Shown here: one piece after another, positions 7,734 through 13,570 of the stretch | How the letters are laid out: every line of letters begins with the position of its first letter | Position numbering within the stretch: the stretch's first letter is position 1 | Assembly (NCBI GenBank): GCA_964484465.1 | Contig: CAZAFL010000041.1 | Location: 1 to 17,948 of the forward strand | Origin: CAZAFL01 sp964484465 | GTDB taxonomy: Bacteria; Bacteroidota; Ignavibacteria; UBA10030; SZUA-254 | Direction of reading: 5' to 3' | Length of the DNA: 17,948 bases | Program-made: the position numbers and the translations under genes | Notes under the pieces: generated by a model | What the model was told of the DNA's origin: nothing | Seen by the model: only the letters and a program-made list of their open reading frames with translations | Database searches by the model: none

Positions 7734-8342
7734 TCAATTCGGTGTATCCTTTTCATTGTGTCCATTCGCGGGACCGTTTCCTTCGAGCTTGATCAATTCA
7801 TCAGCAGGCGGTTCACTCGAAACAATAACCTTTGCATGACGAATCACCTTATCATGAAGCATGTATCCTTTTTCGACTTCCTCGATTACCGTATGCGCAG
7901 GTACATCGGCTCGAGGCACCTGTAATAATGCGTCATGATAGTGCGGGTCGAACGGCTTGCCTTCAGCATCGAATTGTTTCACCCCCTGGGCTTCCAATAT
8001 TTTCAGAAGCTTATTGTAAATCAATTCAACGCCCCGGGCAAATTCCACCGATTGTGGTTCAGCAGAAGTATCCTTTGTTGCACTCAGCGAACGGTAAAAA
8101 TCATCCACGACAGGAAGAAGAGCGATAATAAGATCCTCGTTTGCGAATTTCACCGTCGTCGCATAATCGTTCTCGACGCGCTTCTTGTAATTCTCGAACT
8201 CAGCTGCCTTCCGCAACAATTGATCTTTCAATTGCGCGACTGAAGCTTCAAGCTCCACAATTTTGTTATTGTAAGCATCCTTCGTACGAGCAGACTGTTC
8301 GGACAGCTCATTATTCTGTTCTGTGTTCGGTTCTTCCGGCAT
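7734..8342 (-). CDS. grpE: GrpE nucleotide exchange factor
   Basis: GrpE releases ADP from DnaK and so drives the DnaK-DnaJ folding cycle. This 202-residue protein has an acidic, polar N-terminus, a long coiled-coil region (about residues 20-75, with ENYKKRVENDYA), the four-helix part LLPVVDDFYRSL, and the C-terminal beta domain with the family signature spanning FDPHYHDALLQV, VIEEVEKGYML and VIRHAKVIVS. The ATG shares one base with the hrcA stop (TGATG), so translation is probably coupled. dnaJ follows after 2 nt. The order hrcA-grpE-dnaJ is as in many bacteria, but without dnaK between grpE and dnaJ. Confidence 0.97.
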   Translation of the reverse strand: MPEEPNTEQNNELSEQSARTKDAYNNKIVELEASVAQLKDQLLRKAAEFENYKKRVENDYATTVKFANEDLIIALLPVVDDFYRSLSATKDTSAEPQSVEFARGVELIYNKLLKILEAQGVKQFDAEGKPFDPHYHDALLQVPRADVPAHTVIEEVEKGYMLHDKVIRHAKVIVSSEPPADELIKLEGNGPANGHNEKDTPN

Positions 8343-9385
8343 CAGCCTTCCCTGCTCAGTGTTGAAGACACCTGTTCGGAGACATAATTCAACAGCGGGA
8401 TGATCTTCGAGTATTTCATGCGCCGCGGGCCGATGATAGCGATCGTTCCGATGACATTACCGATTTTATACGGTGAAATAATAATGCTATTGTTCTTCAG
8501 CATCTCTTCCCCGTGTTCCTGTCCGATCGAAACCAACATGCCTTCCTGGTCGGCCTGCTGTTCCTGTCTGTTCAACACTTCAATGACTGCATCTTCCCGA
8601 TGAATGAACTCAACGATATTACGCACGTTATTGGGATCGTCATACTCAGGCTGTTCAATCAATGATTCTGTTCCGCCGATATGTAATCGCTCGCGCTCTT
8701 TTGAATCGTCAAAAATCTTGTCCGCAGATCGGACGACAAGGTTAATGATCCCGGTCTCTTCGCTCATGAAATCCTTTACGCGGTCTGCAATCGTTTCACG
8801 GATGGTTTCGAGCGTTAAGCCGCTGAGACGTTCGTTGAGAAGCCGGGTGATGTGTTCGAGTTTTTCCCGGGGAATTGTCGTGTCGATTTCCATCGTGATG
8901 GTTTTGATAATGCCCGATTTCACAGTCAACACAATAAACATTTTGTTCGAGGTGACCGGAAGGAACTCCATTCTCTCGAGTTTTCCGCTTTTCAAATGAG
9001 GTGCGCTTACAATACTCAGCTGATGCGAGATTGTGCCGAGGAGTTTTGCCGTCTGATGGAGCAGGTCGTCGATTTCGGTAATCGTATCGAGCTGAATTTT
9101 AATTGTTCCCTGCTCATCTTCACTTATCGGTTCAACAGTCATAAGTGAGTCGACAAAAAAACGGTATCCTTTATCCGTTGGCATTCTTCCCGCCGAAGTA
9201 TGTGGATGGGTAACATACCCCAATTCTTCGAGATCCGCCATCGTGTTACGAATAGTTGCGGAACTCAACCCCAAATCATTGTGCGTCGCAATGTATTGTG
9301 AAGCAATTGGAACAGCAGTGTCTATGAAATGGTCGACAATACACCGCAAGATCGCGCGTTGCCTGTCGTTTAAACCTTCATTCAT
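8342..9385 (-). CDS. hrcA: Heat-inducible transcription repressor HrcA
   Basis: HrcA represses class I heat-shock genes by binding the CIRCE operator and depends on GroEL for activity. The 347-residue protein has the N-terminal winged helix (LNDRQRAILRCIVDHFI, then LGLSSATIRNTMADLEELGY and HTSAGRMPTDKGYRFFVDSL), a GAF-like middle region and the C-terminal GNVIGTIAIIGPRRM segment, all typical of the family. I chose ATG at 9385; TTG at 9388 is also open. A weak AGGGG ribosome-binding site lies about 8-10 nt upstream. It is the first gene of the minus-strand operon. A promoter is visible upstream, but no TTAGCACTC-N9-GAGTGCTAA operator is present in the 190 bp before the gene, so autoregulation through CIRCE is not supported here. 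Confidence 0.97.
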   Translation of the reverse strand: MNEGLNDRQRAILRCIVDHFIDTAVPIASQYIATHNDLGLSSATIRNTMADLEELGYVTHPHTSAGRMPTDKGYRFFVDSLMTVEPISEDEQGTIKIQLDTITEIDDLLHQTAKLLGTISHQLSIVSAPHLKSGKLERMEFLPVTSNKMFIVLTVKSGIIKTITMEIDTTIPREKLEHITRLLNERLSGLTLETIRETIADRVKDFMSEETGIINLVVRSADKIFDDSKERERLHIGGTESLIEQPEYDDPNNVRNIVEFIHREDAVIEVLNRQEQQADQEGMLVSIGQEHGEEMLKNNSIIISPYKIGNVIGTIAIIGPRRMKYSKIIPLLNYVSEQVSSTLSREG

Positions 9386-9419
9386 CAAAAAATCCCCTTA
9401 AACCCTTGAAATTTATTAA

Positions 9420-9448
9420 AAAATAAGAATTTTTGGGCAATTTGTCAA
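9420..9448 (-). promoter_or_regulatory. Sigma70-type promoter of the hrcA operon
   Basis: On the minus strand, TTGACA (plus coordinates 9443-9448, a perfect -35) is followed after 17 nt by TATTTT (9420-9425). This predicts a start near 9412 and a leader of about 27 nt before the hrcA ATG. The region between is AT-rich. No heat-shock sigma32-like element and no CIRCE inverted repeat were found beside it. The match is by eye only. Confidence 0.55.
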
Positions 9449-9510
9449 GATTCCCCCCGCGTCGGCCTTCTACGCGTCCAGGGAGAGTTCTCCAATTTTC
9501 GGGATTTCTG

Positions 9511-9539
9511 TTGTATCTCCTTTCCATTCTCATTATATT
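9511..9539 (+). promoter_or_regulatory. Sigma70-type promoter of the DUF885 gene
   Basis: TTGTAT (9511-9516), 17-nt spacer, TATATT (9534-9539), predicting a start near 9546 and a leader of about 40 nt. It is divergent from the hrcA promoter. A palindrome GGAGA-GT-TCTCC at 9482-9493 lies about 18 bp upstream of the -35 box and could be a regulator site, which is speculative. Confidence 0.5.
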
Positions 9540-9572
9540 TCCCTCCGACAGTTCACATCTATTCACTTCAGC

Positions 9573-9577
9573 AGGGA
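9573..9577 (+). promoter_or_regulatory. Ribosome-binding site that decides the DUF885 start
   Basis: AGGGA lies 7 nt before the ATG at 9585 but only 1 nt before the ATG at 9579. Normal spacing favours 9585, which also gives a cleaner signal peptide (MKPINLIVTG). Confidence 0.55.
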
Positions 9578-9584
9578 CATGTTC

Positions 9585-11321
9585 ATGAAACCCATCAACC
9601 TCATCGTCACCGGTGTATTGTTTTTTTCATTTACACTTGTCGCAACCTCTCAGACCGAAAATGAAAAATTCGACAAGCTGACTTCTGAATATCTCAAAAC
9701 ATACTTTCTTGCAAATCCAATCAGTGCAACCGGTATCGGAGTACATGATTACGACAATATGCTCGATGATGTCAGTGCTCAGGCGAATGAAATGGAAATC
9801 AAACGCCTTACAGACTTTAACGCACAACTCGCTACCATCGACCAGAAAGGTCTTTCAAAAGACAAGAGCATCGATTACAGAATTCTCAAGGAAAGTATCG
9901 ATGAGTCTCTGTTCGGCGACCAGGAACTTAAAAGTTATGAATGGAATCCTTTGGTGTACACAGGTTCCATAGGAAATTCTATTGCCGGTCTTATCTATCA
10001 GGAATTCGCCCCTCTCGATCAACGCCTGAAGAATGCCATAGCACGTGCAAAAGCCGTTCCTCGTTTTCTGGAGCAGGCAAAAGCAAACCTCAAAACAGCG
10101 CCGAAGATGCATGTTGAAACAGCCGTCAGGCAGAACGCAGGCAACATCAGTATTTTTAAGGAGGAATTACCCAACGCCGGAAAAACCGCCTCCGCTGAAA
10201 TTCAGGATTCGATAAAATCAGCATCTGCTGTTGCCATAGCCGCACTGGAGAGTTTTGGGAAATGGCTGGAAACCGACCTCATGCCTCGGGCAACGAAAGA
10301 CACCCGCATCGGAAAAGAATTATTCTTTAAGAAATTGACTCACAACCTCAAGTCAAGCCTCACCCCGGACCAGGTTCTCGAACGTGCCGAATCGGAGAAA
10401 GTCCGTGTCCATGCCATGATGTACGAACTTGCTGCGCCGTTATACAAAGAATATTATAATGAGGATGCTTCAGGCAAGGACAAGCTTGTTGTTATCAAGA
10501 AAGTTCTTGACAAGATTGTTCTCGAACATCCAAAAAAAGATGAGCTGATGGATGTCATTACGAAAATGATGCCTGAAATCACACAATTTATCACCGACCA
10601 TGATATTGTGACGCTTGATCCGACACAACCGCTGGTAATTCGCGAAACGCCTGAATACGAGAGAGGTGTTTCTGTCGCTTCGATGGAGTCTCCTGGACCG
10701 CTTGAGAAAAACCTGAAATCGTTTTACAACGTGACACCAATTCCCAATGATTGGACGCCGGAGCAGGTTGAGTCGTTCTTGCGCGAATACAACACCTGGT
10801 CACTCTATGATTTGAGCATTCATGAAGGCATACCGGGACATTATGTCCAGTTGTATTACTCCAACCGTTTTCCGTCAATCATCAGGAGTGTTTATGGCAG
10901 CGGTGCGATGGTCGAGGGTTGGGCGGTATATGCCGAGCGTATGATGGTTGAGCAGGGATTCAAAAACAACGACCCGAAGATGAAACTAATCAATTTGAAA
11001 TGGTACATTCGTGTCGTGCTTAATGCTATTATCGATCAGAAGATTCACGCGTACCGGATGACGGAAAAAGAGATGATGGACCTGTTGATGAAGGAAGGTT
11101 TTCAGGAAGAGCGTGAAGCCGCAGGCAAATGGCGGCGGGCAAATCTCACATCGACACAACTCTCAACTTATTTTGTGGGATTCCAGGAAATCTGGGATTT
11201 GCGGGATGCGTACAAGAAAAAAATGGGCGACAAGTATTCGCTGAAGAAATTCAATGAGACGTTTATGAGTTACGGCTCGCCGTCGGTGAAGTATATCCGT
11301 GAGATGATGCTGGGAGAGTAA
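9585..11321 (+). CDS. Exported DUF885-family putative zinc metallopeptidase
   Basis: A 578-residue protein with a Sec signal peptide (positive start, hydrophobic LIVTGVLFFSFTLVA, probable cleavage near residue 22), so it acts in the periplasm or outside. It matches the DUF885 family: an N-terminal helical region with a FLANPISATGIGVHDYD motif, and a C-terminal HEGIPGH motif at residues 413-419 (His413, Glu414, His419), followed by VEGWAVYAERMM with Glu444 as the likely third metal ligand. This arrangement resembles M32-type HExxH peptidases with a longer insert. The substrate is unknown. The gene is single, transcribed divergently from hrcA, with its own promoter upstream and a hairpin terminator just downstream. 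Confidence 0.88.
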   Translation: MKPINLIVTGVLFFSFTLVATSQTENEKFDKLTSEYLKTYFLANPISATGIGVHDYDNMLDDVSAQANEMEIKRLTDFNAQLATIDQKGLSKDKSIDYRILKESIDESLFGDQELKSYEWNPLVYTGSIGNSIAGLIYQEFAPLDQRLKNAIARAKAVPRFLEQAKANLKTAPKMHVETAVRQNAGNISIFKEELPNAGKTASAEIQDSIKSASAVAIAALESFGKWLETDLMPRATKDTRIGKELFFKKLTHNLKSSLTPDQVLERAESEKVRVHAMMYELAAPLYKEYYNEDASGKDKLVVIKKVLDKIVLEHPKKDELMDVITKMMPEITQFITDHDIVTLDPTQPLVIRETPEYERGVSVASMESPGPLEKNLKSFYNVTPIPNDWTPEQVESFLREYNTWSLYDLSIHEGIPGHYVQLYYSNRFPSIIRSVYGSGAMVEGWAVYAERMMVEQGFKNNDPKMKLINLKWYIRVVLNAIIDQKIHAYRMTEKEMMDLLMKEGFQEEREAAGKWRRANLTSTQLSTYFVGFQEIWDLRDAYKKKMGDKYSLKKFNETFMSYGSPSVKYIREMMLGE

Positions 11322-11332
11322 ATTATTGACAG

Positions 11333-11378
11333 CGCAGGCGGTTGCCAATTGTCTCACGACCGCCTGCGTTTTGATTTT
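11333..11378 (+). terminator. Rho-independent terminator after the DUF885 gene
   Basis: A perfect 10-bp stem CGCAGGCGGT (11333-11342) and ACCGCCTGCG (11359-11368), 16-nt loop, followed by the T-rich TTTTGATTTT (11369-11378). It begins 12 nt after the DUF885 stop codon. The loop is longer than usual. Confidence 0.8.
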
Positions 11379-11399
11379 CGCATAAATTTGTAATAAGTT
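11371..11399 (+). promoter_or_regulatory. Candidate promoter of the T9SS-type protein gene
   Basis: TTGATT (11371-11376), 17-nt spacer, TAAGTT (11394-11399). The -35 box overlaps the T-tract of the preceding terminator. A Bacteroidota-style TAnnTTTG box, TAAATTTG, is also present at 11383-11390, but no TTTG box lies at the right distance upstream of it. Either reading gives a leader of about 30-45 nt. Weak, by eye. Confidence 0.35.
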
Positions 11400-11437
11400 T
11401 TGCCTGGGGGCTGTTCAACATACGTAGGAGACCAGCT

Positions 11438-13333
11438 ATGAAATCGAAAGCTGTGTTAACCCTATCATTCGTCGCGTTCTTAATATGCCTATCGAAAATC
11501 CACGCTCATGAAAAACCGCAGCTGAAGGCTTCGAGGAGTGATTCAATCCCCCGCGTTGAATTCCAACAACAGGGTTTCAACATACGAGCATGGTTGGCAA
11601 ATAATGGGACGATCAGCTGCTCACCGAATCTGGACTCATCATGCATTGCGGTGGAATATCCGGTTGGAAGCAATATAGAGCACATGTCCACAGCCGGCTT
11701 GTGGATTGGTGCAATAACTGATACATCCACAGGTGGCCCGCCGGCGTTGACAAAACTTGTCTCCAGGGCATCCAACGACATGTTTGGTGTAGACACATTC
11801 TTCCGACCAGACTCCGGCGATTTTGTGTCTGACAATGACTTGTTTGTCGAGTACGCTGACACATTCAAACCTCTTTTTCCCGAATTTCATACTCCGCTGG
11901 GGATTAAGATCTTACAAAAATCTTACGCGTGGAAGAATGCCATAACAATCCCAATGCTTGCTTTCGAATATAACATCATAAATATAGGACAAAAGACCCT
12001 CGACAGTGTTTATGTTGGGATCTTTGCTGATGCCGACGTTGGACCGAAGATTACAGGTGCATTCTATCAGAATAATTATTCAGATTACCTTCCAGACGTC
12101 CGTACTGCATACATCCAAAATCCTGTCAACAGGCCTTCAACACCAATTGGTGTTACGTTCCTGGGGGCGTCAAGAATAATGGATTCATTAAAGCTGACAT
12201 TCAGATGGTTTCCCGGACCACAAACCCCTGCCACTAATCAGTTGCGATACGACTTTATGTCTTCAGGTCACATAGACGGCAGTGAGTATCCATTCTTATC
12301 GGACACGAGGTTTGTCTATGCCTTCGGTCCATTTTCAACATTATATCCAAACGATACGATAAGATTAAGCCTGGCTCTTGTATCAGGTGATGGTTTGATT
12401 GAAGGGGAAAACACCCTGCGTGATAATGCCGCGGAAACATTCGCGTTCTACAAACGCGGTTACAAGCCGCAGCTACTTGCTCCCTCGCCTTCTGTGAGGA
12501 TAGCGCACGGTCGTGACAGTGTCCTTCTTGATTGGAGCTGGAAACCGGGCGACCCTGGAATTAATCCGTTGGAGACGTGGGACGACTCTGCGCGCTTCCT
12601 TGAAGCCCTTCCCGATACTCACTGGCGAAGGCGCGACCCGCCTCCTGGTCATTCTCTTGGTGGAAGAACATTTGAAGGATTCAGAATCTACAGAAGTGAT
12701 TTCCCTCCCTATGGCGTACAGAGTTTTGGTTTGCTGAAACAGTACGATGTCAATGACGGCCTGGGAATAGACAATGGATTACAATTCTCGTATACCGATT
12801 CGAACCTCTTCCGGGGACGAACATACTCGTATGCAGTAACATCACTTACGATGCCTGAAATGTTTATCGTCAAAATTCCGGATAGTACCGGTTATGTTGA
12901 CGATACGATTACAACATCGAGGCTTTTAGAATCGGATATTGCATCAAGCGCGCATCGGGTTGAAGTCTATTTTGGTCCCTCCAAAAAACTTGGGCAGGTA
13001 AAAGTCGTCCCGAATCCGTACCGCGCAGATAATTCATACACAGACGGAAACGGACCAGAAGGACTCCAGCGCAGTTGGACAGACAATAACCGTCAGATCT
13101 GGTTTACCAATCTTCCTGAACGCGCCATCATCAGAATTTTCACACTCGCCGGTGAAGTAATACACACAATCGACCATGATGATGCGGCCAGACAATCGGG
13201 CGGTTTACCCCTCGGGCAGGAAGAATGGAGATTATTCAGCGAAGGGGGAAAACAAATAGCAAGCGGATTGTATGTCTACACTGTGGAATCATCGCTGGGC
13301 ACACAAACGGGAAAGTTTGTTATTATTAAATAG
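11438..13333 (+). CDS. Secreted protein with T9SS-like C-terminal sorting domain
   Basis: A 631-residue protein with a Sec signal peptide (MKSKAVLTLSFVAFLICLSKIHA). I do not recognise the main domain (about 40-340), which is rich in aromatic and Asp residues and probably beta-stranded. Around residues 350-480 a fibronectin III-like pattern appears (VLLDWSW, FEGFRIYRSD, YSYAVTSL). From about 518 the ending is typical of type IX secretion C-terminal domains: VKVVPNPYRAD (PNPY at 525-528), IWFTNLPERAIIRIFTLAGE, then ASGLYVYTVES and GKFVIIK. Such cargo crosses the outer membrane through PorU/PorV-type machinery and is often anchored at the surface. An AGGAG ribosome-binding site (11426-11430) lies 7 nt before the ATG. 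No clear terminator follows. Function unknown. Confidence 0.85.
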   Translation: MKSKAVLTLSFVAFLICLSKIHAHEKPQLKASRSDSIPRVEFQQQGFNIRAWLANNGTISCSPNLDSSCIAVEYPVGSNIEHMSTAGLWIGAITDTSTGGPPALTKLVSRASNDMFGVDTFFRPDSGDFVSDNDLFVEYADTFKPLFPEFHTPLGIKILQKSYAWKNAITIPMLAFEYNIINIGQKTLDSVYVGIFADADVGPKITGAFYQNNYSDYLPDVRTAYIQNPVNRPSTPIGVTFLGASRIMDSLKLTFRWFPGPQTPATNQLRYDFMSSGHIDGSEYPFLSDTRFVYAFGPFSTLYPNDTIRLSLALVSGDGLIEGENTLRDNAAETFAFYKRGYKPQLLAPSPSVRIAHGRDSVLLDWSWKPGDPGINPLETWDDSARFLEALPDTHWRRRDPPPGHSLGGRTFEGFRIYRSDFPPYGVQSFGLLKQYDVNDGLGIDNGLQFSYTDSNLFRGRTYSYAVTSLTMPEMFIVKIPDSTGYVDDTITTSRLLESDIASSAHRVEVYFGPSKKLGQVKVVPNPYRADNSYTDGNGPEGLQRSWTDNNRQIWFTNLPERAIIRIFTLAGEVIHTIDHDDAARQSGGLPLGQEEWRLFSEGGKQIASGLYVYTVESSLGTQTGKFVIIK

Positions 13334-13395
13334 GCTTGTCTGGTAGAAACAAACTGGTTAGTAATATCCCTGAGGGGCGTGTAATCCGCATAATG

Positions 13396-13424
13396 TTGTT
13401 TTCCCTCTCAAAGTTTCTTATATT
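13396..13424 (+). promoter_or_regulatory. Sigma70-type promoter of tRNA-Ala
   Basis: TTGTTT (13396-13401), 17-nt spacer, TATATT (13419-13424), ending 24 nt before the mature tRNA 5' end. This is the expected place for a tRNA promoter with a short leader. Confidence 0.5.
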
Positions 13425-13448
13425 TTTAGAGCAGTTGATAATTGCTCT

Positions 13449-13521
13449 GGGGCTGTAGCTCAGCTGGGAGAGCGCCTCGTTCGCAACGAGGAGGCCGTCG
13501 GTTCGATCCCGATCAGCTCCA
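13449..13521 (+). tRNA. tRNA-Ala (anticodon CGC)
   Basis: A 73-nt cloverleaf: acceptor GGGGCTG pairing with CAGCTCC, D stem GCTC/GAGC, anticodon stem CCTCG/CGAGG with loop TTCGCAA giving anticodon CGC (reads GCG, alanine), and T arm GTCGG-TTCGATC-CCGAT. The third acceptor pair is G-U (G3:U70), the alanine identity element. The discriminator base is A and the CCA end is not fully encoded (CAA follows). It lies between the T9SS-type gene and the YyaL-like gene. No terminator is visible before the next start codon 50 nt away. Confidence 0.96.
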
Positions 13522-13570
13522 CAATATCGCAAGAAGGGCAAAGAAGGCAAATCATCTTGTATTCCTTCTC

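Noticed and set aside
9378..9566. 62-residue minus-strand ORF upstream of hrcA
   Set aside because: It covers the hrcA promoter region, overlaps the hrcA start in another frame and has no recognisable features.
9386..9584. CIRCE operator for HrcA
   Set aside because: Looked for TTAGCACTC and GAGTGCTAA on both strands; not present.
13530..13546. Tandem AAGAAGG as ribosome-binding site of the YyaL-like gene
   Set aside because: It lies 24 or more nt from the ATG, too far for normal function.
13326..13550. 74-residue minus-strand ORF (GADRDRTDGLLVANEALSQLSYSP)
   Set aside because: This is the reverse-strand reading of the tRNA gene, a well-known false protein in annotations.
13442..13570. N-terminal extension of the YyaL-like gene (MLWGCSSAGRAPRSQRGG...)
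   Set aside because: It is the translation of tRNA-Ala and its flank; the true start at 13571 begins a signal peptide.
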